Assembly: GCF_000742835.1 (NCBI RefSeq)
Contig: NZ_CP008941.1
Coordinates: 248,001-312,000, forward strand
Origin: Candidatus Paracaedibacter acanthamoebae
Lineage (GTDB): Bacteria; Pseudomonadota; Alphaproteobacteria; Paracaedibacterales; Paracaedibacteraceae
Direction of reading: 5' to 3'
DNA: 64,000 nucleotides
Shown here: in pieces, positions 15,168-24,800 of the stretch
Position numbering within the stretch: position 1 is the stretch's first letter
Layout: the number at the start of each line of letters is the position of its first letter
Position numbers and translations under genes: made by a program
Notes under the pieces: model-generated
Told to the model about the DNA's origin: nothing
The model's database searches: none
Seen by the model: the letters and a program-made list of their open reading frames with translations, nothing else

Positions 15168-17252
15168 ATGGTAGACTATAAACTTAAAGAGAATTTAAAA
15201 CCTAAAATGCTTAATTTTTTTCATATAGATATTATCTTCCTCCCTTTACAATCAGCTATTGTTAAGTTATTTTTATTTACCGTATTCATGTTAGCTGCAG
15301 GCTCTTCTGAAGCTACCTCAAATGATCAGGTAACATCCAATGAGAAAGTTTGTAGCGATCTTAAAAGAAATTTTGACGCTGCTTTTTTAGAAAATGGCGA
15401 AGCTAAAGTTGAAAGTCTGGCTTTTGCTCCAGTCTCTTCCTTTTCCCACTTAACAAGAAATTTTTCCCCTATAGAATTTCAGAGTGAAACAGATTATCAG
15501 ACTAAATTAGTCGAAGATGAGCAGAACTTAAAAGATGTAAATAAAAAATCTTCCACGAGTATAATTAGAAGAAGTATTTGGAAAAAAACTAGAGAGGTGG
15601 ATATAAGCCTTCCAGTAGGATTACGCGTTCATAAATTTACCCAAATTATGTTCCGGGATTCGGTTTTACAGAAAAACCTTCCCATTAATAGTGACGATAC
15701 AACGTTATCAAATGTATTGAGGGTACTTCAAAATATAGCATGTAAAATTCAAAACCCCTTAGAAGATGAAAGGGATTATGTATTTGGTAATAAGCCAAAC
15801 ATTTTAGCTGTTCAGCTTGGTCTAGTTCTAAAAGATGAGGGAGAAGAAGCGCATTATTTTAATGGGGGATATTTATGGATATCTAGTAAGGAGGAGCCAA
15901 ATCCGGGGAACTCTGTGACAGTTTTTGTGTCTGGCAATAGAGAAGTAATTTGTGAAGGATTCATGCTTTCAGATTTAAAAGGGTATTATGATCAATATAA
16001 AGCTTATTATTCTTTGTGGGATTGGCCAGATATTCAATTATATCCAGTAAAAGGCCATACAGAAGAAGGGCTTATAAGGAAGATTAAAAGGCTTCAGCTT
16101 AAGAAAAAAGATATTATTAAAGATAAAATCTTTCAGGGTATAAAAAAATTTAGAGAGCTTAGTTGTAAATCTAAGGAGCAGAAACCTCCTCTCAAGAAAC
16201 AAGCATTTAATTTAGGTGATGAAGATATTGAGAAAAATGTTGCTACTATTATCTTACATATGGTTTCAGGACGAGAAATTTGTATAGCTGAAAATGTTCA
16301 AGATAGTTCTGATTTGGATTATGAGACAAGCTGTTATTATAGGCTTAATCATTCTTTTCGGTCTCTTCTATATCCCAAAATTCCCTCTCTTATATTCTTT
16401 TCGTACCATAATAATATGAATTATAGATCTATGGTAAATGTTATGCCCAGCGCTATAAAAAGTTTTTATTATGCTGATTTAATCGATAGCTTAAGGATTA
16501 TTGTATGTCGAAAGCTTGAGTGGGCATCAAAAAAATCTCCGTTACCTAATAAAGTGTATCTTATTTCTCCCTCATTGGAAATTCCTCCTTCCCTTATAAG
16601 AGCTCAACTAATTAAAAAGCTTAGAAAGCATGCACACCAAGCTGAAATCTCTCCTTGGCCAATTTTAAGCCAAGAAGAGTGGAAAATGATTAAAAAGGTA
16701 AATTTAAAATTTATTAAAGAAGACGTTAGAGACTTTAAGAAAAAGTCACCTTTTTTATCTTATTTACTTAAATTAAAGGAGCACCGTAATATTCATGCTT
16801 CCTACCTCATTGCAAGAGCGTATGAAGCTGCTGCAGGAGCATATTATGCACTCTACGAAACAGATAAAGAAAAATGGTGGGCGAAAAGAGACGCGAATTG
16901 GTATTGGAAAAAAGCAGATGAAATAATGGAGCATATATTTCACCTGGATAAGTGGGATTCTCGGAACGAAGGAATTAGGGAAGGGGTTCAATGTTCATTA
17001 AAGATACAGGTTATGCCGGGAAGTCTAGGTTGGTATCATATCCATACAGCAAAGCATCTTATAAGGTCTAACAGCGCCAACTACCTTAGTGGTATATTAT
17101 GCCATTTCCAAGAGAGGATAAAATCACAAGAAAATAACCTTATCTATATTTTTAAATTATTCATTAAAAAAGCTAAAGAATGGGGTGTTTCGGAGGAGGA
17201 TATATTAAGATTTGTCTCTCTTGATTATCTAGTGGATCCGTCAGCTTGTTGA
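15168..17252 (+). CDS. exported protein of unknown function
   Basis: This 694-residue protein has a hydrophobic segment at about 33-48 (AIVKLFLFTVFMLAAGSSEA) that looks like a signal peptide, best if translation starts at Met14. The rest is lysine-rich with mixed helix and strand, and contains no motif I recognise. A possible family handle is the aromatic stretch YYALYETDKEKWWAKRDANW near 565-585. The first ATG has an AAAGGA ribosome site. Composition and length look like a real, intact gene. Its position between IS debris and the Sel1/LRR genes, and its export signal, suggest a secreted effector or surface protein, but this is inference from context only. Confidence 0.65.
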   Translation: MVDYKLKENLKPKMLNFFHIDIIFLPLQSAIVKLFLFTVFMLAAGSSEATSNDQVTSNEKVCSDLKRNFDAAFLENGEAKVESLAFAPVSSFSHLTRNFSPIEFQSETDYQTKLVEDEQNLKDVNKKSSTSIIRRSIWKKTREVDISLPVGLRVHKFTQIMFRDSVLQKNLPINSDDTTLSNVLRVLQNIACKIQNPLEDERDYVFGNKPNILAVQLGLVLKDEGEEAHYFNGGYLWISSKEEPNPGNSVTVFVSGNREVICEGFMLSDLKGYYDQYKAYYSLWDWPDIQLYPVKGHTEEGLIRKIKRLQLKKKDIIKDKIFQGIKKFRELSCKSKEQKPPLKKQAFNLGDEDIEKNVATIILHMVSGREICIAENVQDSSDLDYETSCYYRLNHSFRSLLYPKIPSLIFFSYHNNMNYRSMVNVMPSAIKSFYYADLIDSLRIIVCRKLEWASKKSPLPNKVYLISPSLEIPPSLIRAQLIKKLRKHAHQAEISPWPILSQEEWKMIKKVNLKFIKEDVRDFKKKSPFLSYLLKLKEHRNIHASYLIARAYEAAAGAYYALYETDKEKWWAKRDANWYWKKADEIMEHIFHLDKWDSRNEGIREGVQCSLKIQVMPGSLGWYHIHTAKHLIRSNSANYLSGILCHFQERIKSQENNLIYIFKLFIKKAKEWGVSEEDILRFVSLDYLVDPSAC

Positions 17253-17304
17253 GCTGAATCCCAGGCCTAGTGTTGAGGAAGCGGTTTATTTACTATCAGT
17301 ATTT

Positions 17305-17503
17305 GGGGTTACCCGCCCGAAGCCTCGAAATTTTTGATTTGCTCAATTATAATTTAACAAATCCAGAAAAATAGCCATTTTACAATTTTCTCCAAGGCGG
17401 AAACAGTATCCAAATTAAAAAACAATTTTTCCTTGGAACACTAAGGATATTAATGCTTTCATCTAGGCTACCAAAAATTTCGGGGCTTCGGGCGGATAAC
17501 CCA
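17305..17503. mobile_element. small inverted-repeat element, Tn3-like ends (TIME-like)
   Basis: Inverted repeats of roughly 32 bp with a few mismatches lie at 17305-17336 (GGGGTTACCCGCCCGAAGCC, then TCGAAATTTTTG) and 17472-17503. They enclose about 135 bp without genes. Ends starting with GGGG and of this length are typical of Tn3-family transposons, so this may be a Tn3-derived miniature element. The ends differ from those of the Tn3 transposon at 30985. Confidence 0.5.
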
Positions 17504-17638
17504 GTTAAGATGGAAGAAATTATCAAGACTCTTGAAAGAGAAGGTGAATATATTGATGAAGAAGCTTTGTCTCATATCTCATGGGTCTGTTGCATGGTTT
17601 TCCTGAATTTTCAATTTACTTCAGATACGACTAGATAA
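17504..17638 (+). pseudogene. possible C-terminal scrap of a Tn3-family transposase
   Basis: The frame reads VKMEEIIKTLEREGEYIDEE then ALSHIS, and then loses sense before TAA at 17636-17638. The pattern of a helix with EE.LSHIS matches the tail of Tn3-family TnpA, where the motif continues into LGWEHINL. The match is short, so the call is tentative, but the neighbouring Tn3-like inverted repeats support it. Confidence 0.3.
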
Positions 17639-17647
17639 TTTACCCTT

Positions 17648-17682
17648 AACCTAACAACTTCTCAAGAATTTGCAACAAAACC
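17648..17682. repeat. solo IS6 end
   Basis: The sequence running CCTAACAACTTCTCAAGAAT to TTGCAACAAAACC corresponds to the right terminus of the IS6 element at 14028-14850 (ACTTAACAACTTCTCAAAAA then TTTGCAACGGAACC). No transposase adjoins it. It is a leftover of a deleted IS6 copy. Confidence 0.55.
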
Positions 17683-18021
17683 GTAATTTTCTAGACTCTT
17701 TTATTATTTACAACAAGACCCTCTTTATCATTTAAATCCCTTGGATACATCTTATCAACATTTTATAAGCATTTTTGGCTATTGACTTAGCATATTTGTT
17801 TTTTACCAGACAAGTTCTTAAAAATGCCTTTTGAAACTTAAGGCAGGATCAGAATTGTGTGAGTTCTCTCTTCCTCTATTTTCTACAGTTTGATAGTGTT
17901 GTTAAAAAATTATTTATATTTACATAGAAATTTTAAGATTAATTATTGTAATGATTTTCTTGAGTAAAAATTTACAATACTTTCACTGTTAAAAATTAAA
18001 AGCCAAAGAAGGAAAAAGAAT
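17683..18021 (+). promoter_or_regulatory. leader and promoter region of the Sel1 gene
   Basis: This AT-rich stretch contains no gene. It ends with AGAAGGA about nine bases before the ATG at 18022, a strong ribosome binding site. A TGCCTT/AAGGCA hairpin lies at 17825-17845. I cannot pick one promoter with confidence. Confidence 0.35.
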
Positions 18022-21000
18022 ATGAAGAAGACTCGGAGCTTTATTTTATTGTCCTTATTGTGTGCCACAACCCTTTGTGCGTATTCAATGGACTCTTCCC
18101 TTGCAGGAGAGGCTTCTCTTGAGGAAAACCGAAATCGGGATGTGATTCGTCTTAAGGTTAAAGGGATGCCGATTCCTTCCTATCCCCAGGAGGCTTTGTT
18201 AGGCGCTCCTCTGACTCCCGTCAGTGCGGAAGCTGAGTTTCAACGGGGTCAGGCTTTAGAACAGGAAGGAACAAGCGATTCCCTGGCGGAAGCAGCTCAG
18301 GCTTATCTGGCAGCAGGGATGAACGGTCATACGCCGGCGTTCATTCGATTGGGGTATATGTATGAAGGGGGTCGTCTCCTGCCTGCCACAGCTGTTGAAG
18401 AGTTTCGGTTTAAAGATGCCTTGGCCGCTTACTACATTGAAAGGGGAGGCAGTCCGGAAGACCCGATGGGAGGGTTCTTTTTTACCACCGCCCTTCCGGA
18501 GGATGAGGAAACTTTTGATGATGGTGCAGGGGCTGCAGCAGGAGATCATCCCACAGATCGACCCCTGGCATCCTTATCAGATATTCAAGATGATCCAGCC
18601 TTATCTATTGAGGAAAAATTCTTTAAGATGGGCATGTGGTATGAAGCTGCTCATCGCCCTGGAGAAACAATTGCCCAACGCCGCTTGCGATTTGCTTATG
18701 CAGCCAGGTTCTATGAGCAATCAGCCTTATGGCGCTTCTACCCTTATGCTTATACATCTTTAGGACATATGTATTATTTCGGGAAGGGTATTGATATTTC
18801 TGATTCGAGCTCTATGGCTTCTGCTAGACTTCTAGCACAGGAGTATTATGCAAAAGGGGCCGACGACGACCTCAACGATCCGGTAGCTCAGTTCATGATG
18901 GGATTTTTGCTAGAACAGGAAAAGACAGAAGAAGCAGATACCCAAGCTCAGATCTATTACCAAAGCGCAGCGAGTTATGGTTATCAACCCGCTTGTTTTC
19001 GATTGGGTGTTCGGTGTGAGCAGGGTCAAGAAGACATGAGTACACCGGAAAAGCGACAGGCAGCTTATGCTCAAGCCAAAGATTATTATGAGCGGGTACA
19101 AGCCCAAGGATCAGAGATTCTTCCGCTCATTGCTCAATTGATTAATCTTCCCAAAGACTTAAGTCCTCAAATTGCTCGCATCACTCTTTTGAAAGATCAG
19201 GAGGCCTCTCTTCAAAATCCGGCCTATGCCTTAACGGAATACGGGTTTTGCAAATATCTTCAATCTCAGCTGCCCTCAAGTCTTTTGCCCCACTGGATTC
19301 ATATGTCTTTGACTCAATATGCCCTGACTCATGGGTTATCTTATAATCAAAATATTATGGAAACTGCAGAGCGGGTTAAATCCATCGTTGGGTTATTCAG
19401 CTCATCAGGGCAAACATATGTTATTCCTGGTTTGAATGCTCACGAGCAAAAAGACCTTGCCATCCAGTCCTCAAAAATTCTTCTTAATACCGCGCATGCT
19501 CACCAGATGCGTCAGATGCAGCTTGGGCAGTATTTAGGTCAAGAAGATCTTAAGTGGAAGGAAAAAACAAGTCCAGATCAAGGCGCCCCCACTCATGTTG
19601 AGGCTTGGGTGAGCGCTATTACACCTTTGGTGAAAGCCTTACATGAAGCGTCCTCTCCTTTTGATGGTCAAGTCTTTCTACCAACTCTGCTTTCAAGGCT
19701 CACCCAGGCTTCAGCCTCAACCCTTTTGCTTGCTGCCGATCGGGCGATTCCTGAAGGATACATAGAGAAATTTAATACCCCACTTTTATTAATTGAGGAG
19801 GAAGCGCAAGGAATCTTTAAGAAGTTAAAACCCTATCAAAGAACCCTTGCTCAACAGATTGCCTTTTATAAAAATCTCCAGGATATTAAAAACCATACAG
19901 GCTTGCCTTTTTCTAAAGCTCTTCTTGGCGATATTGCCCTGGCCCGCCATCTGATGAAGGAAGCCAATCATGAGGATACGCAGGAGAACATTATCAAGCA
20001 TTTTCAATCGGCTCTCGCTTTGAAAGCTTATGCAGAGCAAAAACAGCTCAGTTTATTAGAAGTCAAAGCAGAACTAGACGAGAAGGCCCGTCAGATTATG
20101 GCGATTTTAAGCCCTCAGCTCCATGATTTCTCAGGCATTGGGTACCATATTTTACAAAACCTTACAGGCCAAACCTCTGAGAGGGATGCGGCAACAGAAA
20201 TTGCGCGTCACTATCGGGAAAAGCTGATCGTAACTCTAACACAAGATAATTTAGATAATGATTGGACGAATCTGGAGGACCTTGATCCTTCTTATGTTTC
20301 AGGGAGCGAAGAGGAAGAAGCAGCTGCTTTAACAAAGCTCTATGACCAGACTGTTAATTATATTGCCCAAGCAGAGGCTGCTCTTCCTCAAGATCAGCCT
20401 CATTTAAATTTGAAAGCGGTTACTTATGAAGATCCAGCTCTGGGAATTTATGGACCTATTGTTTATGAGAGTCTTAAAGACATTCAAGCCCAAGCCAGAG
20501 AACTCTATCAAAGTGGTGTTATTGGAGATTCAGAGCAAGAGATTTATGAATCTCTCCTGAATGAAAACATCCATTCCATCCGCAATCTGATAGCGGGATT
20601 GTCGCTTGGGAATATCAATATGCGAGCTATTGATCATATTATTGATACATTAGAAGGCGAAGATCAGGGGATTGCGCAAAAGATTGATCGCAAGCAAAAT
20701 CTGTTATTTATGTTGCGCAAAAGTGCCGATTGGGAAAATGGTGAGGATGAAAAACGCCTTCTGGCATACACTACCCTTGTAGGAGGTACTAAGGGCCGCT
20801 GTGCAGATGGACAAGCTACTTTTTTTCAAGAGTGGGTTCTTGAGTATGTCATGAATCACTTGCACGAGATTAATGTGAGTCATGCCCCTAGTATCACGGA
20901 TATGACCTTAAAAATAAGACTGAGCATCCTCCTTCAGGACTACAAGCGTGCCTTTATCGAAAAGCATGCTTCTCCTTTCCTGATTGGTCACGCAGTTCAT

Positions 21001-21666
21001 ATGGGAGCCTATGAAGATCAAACAGCTATGAAGACCCTTCTTACTCAGATGATGCGGTTACCATTAAGTCTAACTGGATCCTATAGCCGTGTGCTATATC
21101 CATCCTTTGCGATACGTCATTTGGAAAAACCCGAGACGACAATCCAGATGAAAGCTGTAATGGATCGTTTTTTAAATGGCGGTAAAATTGTTTATAAAGA
21201 TATGCGCACGACCACAAGTGCTTCTGGAGAGTTGATTTATCATGATAAAGATGAAGATGACACGCCAGAGCCTTATCGGGCAGAGGTTTCTTTTGATGGA
21301 ATGAGCTTAAAAACCCTCTCCCAAGAAATCAGATCGGCTTTGGTAGATCTCAAGAGAGAACAGCTAGTATCTGAGCCATTGCCTGGTCTTGTGTCTGCCC
21401 CTCGCTTAACCTTTGTCCTTGGTGAGGCGGTTGTGAAAGATTTCCTTCAACATGATCCTGTGATTGCGAGTTTTTATAGCACTTTTGTTCAATCAAATTA
21501 TAGTCAAGGCAATATCTTTTTTGATCACAAGGCGGCTTTTGAGAAAGGAACACATCTGAGATACATTTTAAGAGATGCCGCTATCTTGCGATTGATGGAA
21601 GTGACAGGTTATGCAATCGTCCCTGCTGGGTTCTATGAGGGTATTCCGCAGAGCTGGAAGTTTTAA
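18022..21666 (+). CDS. exported Sel1-repeat protein
   Basis: This 1214-residue protein starts with a textbook signal peptide (MKKTRSFILLSLLCATTLCA, then YSMDSS). Sel1-like units occupy about 70-410, for example AFIRLGYMYEGGRLLPATA, AYTSLGHMYYFGKGIDISDS and ARFYEQSALWRFYPYAY. The remaining 800 residues are mainly helical, with no enzyme motif I can find. The general plan (signal, Sel1 units, long helical region) resembles the protein at 7097-10660, and both may belong to one family of exported scaffold or effector proteins. It has a strong ribosome site. The next gene begins 149 bases downstream in the same direction, so they may be co-transcribed. The function is unknown. Confidence 0.75.
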   Translation: MKKTRSFILLSLLCATTLCAYSMDSSLAGEASLEENRNRDVIRLKVKGMPIPSYPQEALLGAPLTPVSAEAEFQRGQALEQEGTSDSLAEAAQAYLAAGMNGHTPAFIRLGYMYEGGRLLPATAVEEFRFKDALAAYYIERGGSPEDPMGGFFFTTALPEDEETFDDGAGAAAGDHPTDRPLASLSDIQDDPALSIEEKFFKMGMWYEAAHRPGETIAQRRLRFAYAARFYEQSALWRFYPYAYTSLGHMYYFGKGIDISDSSSMASARLLAQEYYAKGADDDLNDPVAQFMMGFLLEQEKTEEADTQAQIYYQSAASYGYQPACFRLGVRCEQGQEDMSTPEKRQAAYAQAKDYYERVQAQGSEILPLIAQLINLPKDLSPQIARITLLKDQEASLQNPAYALTEYGFCKYLQSQLPSSLLPHWIHMSLTQYALTHGLSYNQNIMETAERVKSIVGLFSSSGQTYVIPGLNAHEQKDLAIQSSKILLNTAHAHQMRQMQLGQYLGQEDLKWKEKTSPDQGAPTHVEAWVSAITPLVKALHEASSPFDGQVFLPTLLSRLTQASASTLLLAADRAIPEGYIEKFNTPLLLIEEEAQGIFKKLKPYQRTLAQQIAFYKNLQDIKNHTGLPFSKALLGDIALARHLMKEANHEDTQENIIKHFQSALALKAYAEQKQLSLLEVKAELDEKARQIMAILSPQLHDFSGIGYHILQNLTGQTSERDAATEIARHYREKLIVTLTQDNLDNDWTNLEDLDPSYVSGSEEEEAAALTKLYDQTVNYIAQAEAALPQDQPHLNLKAVTYEDPALGIYGPIVYESLKDIQAQARELYQSGVIGDSEQEIYESLLNENIHSIRNLIAGLSLGNINMRAIDHIIDTLEGEDQGIAQKIDRKQNLLFMLRKSADWENGEDEKRLLAYTTLVGGTKGRCADGQATFFQEWVLEYVMNHLHEINVSHAPSITDMTLKIRLSILLQDYKRAFIEKHASPFLIGHAVHMGAYEDQTAMKTLLTQMMRLPLSLTGSYSRVLYPSFAIRHLEKPETTIQMKAVMDRFLNGGKIVYKDMRTTTSASGELIYHDKDEDDTPEPYRAEVSFDGMSLKTLSQEIRSALVDLKREQLVSEPLPGLVSAPRLTFVLGEAVVKDFLQHDPVIASFYSTFVQSNYSQGNIFFDHKAAFEKGTHLRYILRDAAILRLMEVTGYAIVPAGFYEGIPQSWKF

Positions 21667-21815
21667 GCATACAGATAAGGAGCTAAGGATGTGAATCATA
21701 AGTTCGAGGAGGAGGGGCTCTTACCCCAACTTCTCTCCTCGTAAAAAGGGGCTCCAAGAATACATCACTGGTTTTTTAGGACACCATACAACATCAACAT
21801 AAAAGAAGAAGAATT

Positions 21816-24800
21816 ATGATAAAAGATAAGCTCTCTGATCAGACAAGTTTGAATGGAAATGATTATTTGTCAATGGAAACAGCTTGCGATCAGGATTTAC
21901 TTGAAAAAGGTGATACTCTAAGAGGGATTCCTGTATGGCGTCGTGTATTGATTGGTCTTTTATGCAGCAGCTTGACCTTGAACCCCTTTGTTCCTGTAAT
22001 GGCTATGGAGCGGATGGAAAGACATGCAGTATCCCCATCTTTCTCATTGCACAATCAGGATACCCAAAAGATTTTGAAGAGCATAAATCAGCCGATTAAA
22101 GATTTAGGGACCCAGTTGTTAACAGCTCTCAAAGCTCGACCGCTTTCAGAAGAGATGGGAGAAGGAGAAGGGGGAGGAAGAGGGGCAAGCCAGCCAGCAG
22201 GAACGCAAGGGGGATTTTTTGTAAGCCAAGGGATGAGAAGAGATCAGGTTTTTGTTCCCAAGGGGGCATTGATTCGGGGAGATTTGTTGGCTCCCCATGT
22301 TATTACGCAAGAACAGGCCTTGAATCTGTTAAACTTAGATCCCTATGGTCAGTCGATTATCTCAGAAACTCTCTATACCGTTCCTCAGGACTCGATTCAT
22401 GAGCATTTTCAGGTTCAAGTTGCCAGTACTCATACACCATTACCCTTAAATCAGTATCTGAGCCATTATGGTTTGGGTTATCTTCTAACGGGTCAAGTTG
22501 GTGTATTGCCCACCAGCTTGATTACCCTTGAGAATGTGATGATTATGGTTCCGTTGATGGCCACGGCATCGTCTTCTCAGCATGGTCGGCAGATGATATC
22601 AGTGGGGCAATCAAGTGGACAAGGGTTTTATGGGATGCAGTCTGTGACTTATCAACCTAAACCCTATACTTTTACCTTAGCTGTTCAGCCGCGGTTTAAG
22701 GGATTGATGGATTTAAGAACGGGATTGTGGGGAGAAGGGCCCATCTCCAAAGAGTCTCTGGTATCTGCCAATCTCATCAAGTCGCCTGCCAACTTAGGGA
22801 GCCTAGTGGTTTCCAGTTTGGTTTTGCCACCAACGGAGGCGCTGCCAGAAGCGCTTCGAGTTGAGGGAACAACCACAAATGAATCTCCCCTTTTTTATTA
22901 CCCTCCTGGATGGAGTTTATCGCCCATCAGTCGCCTCAGCAGCGGTTCCCGTCGGACAGCGCATATATTAGAGGTTCGTAACGCTCTCTATGGGATGCCC
23001 TCCTTTATGGCGCAAGTCATTGATGATAAAGTTCGACAGTTACTCCCATCGATCAACCCTTCTGTATGGCTATTACAAGGCCTCGCATTTTTACAATCCG
23101 CACAAATCCGTTATCAAGAGTTGTTACAAGCCAGTGGCGTAAAACCGGATCAGCTTTTGGACCTGGATTTACCCCTCTGTGTGGCGCAGCAGCAAGCTGT
23201 GTCTCTTTATCAGAATTTTACGATCCTTTATCAAGCTCTAGGGGATTCTGATGTAAAGACCTATCAGGATCTTTTAGACAAGGTTTTTCCCCTGGTCAGT
23301 TTGGCATATAGGTCTTTTAGGGCTGGATTTTCCTCACCAGAGAAACAAGGGGGGGACAACCAGCACGCTCAAGGGACTGTAATACCAAAAGCGTTACAAA
23401 ATCATTTAGAGCGCTTAAGAGAAATCGAGGATCTTCAAACTCACCGGATTATTCCTGCTCGCACGCTGGAAGATATATTAGATTTAACCATGCCCTTGCC
23501 AGATGGTCGACTGGTTCTGGAAAGTCTCGCTCAGGAGAAAATGTCATCAGCCGAAGGGTATCGAGTGCACTCTTTATCCCAAGCGGCTTGTGAATTAATC
23601 AACGAAGTTGCTGAAAACCCTGAAGACTTTAAAGGCTGGTCTCTTTGCGCCCAAAAATCTTTCTTGAGCACAGTTGCGTGTTTCTTTCCCGAGGAGGCAC
23701 ACCAAGTTGAGTGGCGTGATCAAAAGGTTCTAACCTCCCTTTTGTATCGTATAAAAGATCCAGATATTCTAAACTTGCTGGTTGATTGGGGAGCAGATGC
23801 GCATACTATGCTTGTCAAGAATCAGGTATCAGTTCCTTTGCTCCAGCATTGGATCAGCGCCGTCACACCTGAGACTCAAGATCGCTATTTAAAGACTCTA
23901 GAAACATTGATCCAACGGGGAGCCCCTCTTAACAAAGTCTCCTCAGATGGCACCAGTGTTTTGGATATGATTCTAGCTCAAAATCTGGATTTAATATTTG
24001 CAGCTGTAGTGAAGGCACATCAATCTCAAACTATTGACGCCATGCAAGCCTTGGAAATTCAGATGCCTGTTCAAGAGGCAAAACCTTCCTTACCTCAAAA
24101 GCAGGCTCGCCTTAAATTCATGAAGAAGTCCATCCCCTCAAGAAAGATACCGCCGTCTGGTTCAACAGCATGGGATGCTGCTATCTTTGCTTCAGAGGTG
24201 AAGTCTGTCCAATATGAAGAAACAGCGTCCCTTCATCTGCCTATTGGTTTGCCTGTCCAAGTAGATAAGCTTGTAGAACGATATCGCATCTGGCAATCAA
24301 AACCAGAGTTTGAGAGTTCTTTAAAGCTAATCTTTGATTATCTTGCAAAAGTTAATCCAAAGGTTGCGTGGCATTTGACATTAGAAGAGATTCTCCCTCC
24401 AGCTCAACAAATCATCTTCGGATGTGAGGAGCTGCGGGCAATTGCAGAGCAGCATAAGCCTCTTCCAGGCGATCGGGTGAAAACCCGCAAATATAATTTT
24501 ATTCTGGATATGATCGACGGTCAGGATCCTGTTCTAGAAATCCAAGCAGAGCTGGAGTCCTTTTTAGGCACTCCTTTGTTTTATCCAGACACTACCCTTG
24601 CTTATAAACTCATTGGTGCAGATATAGGAGAACGGTCATTATCCCATGATGTCTATGACCAAATTTTTAATGAAGATGGAACGGTGCGCTCCTCCAACGT
24701 CTTTGGTCGTCGGGCTGTTGCCAAGGTGGTGAAAAATGGGAAGATCCTTTATTTTAAACATCTACCAGAGTTTCCAGGGTTTGAGTATGCTGTTGGCTCT

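Noticed and set aside
21700-21775. Terminator between the Sel1 gene and the giant LRR gene
   Set aside because: A GGGG/CCCC and CGAGGAG/CTCCTCG hairpin can be drawn, but no T-run follows, so termination is not supported and co-transcription remains possible.
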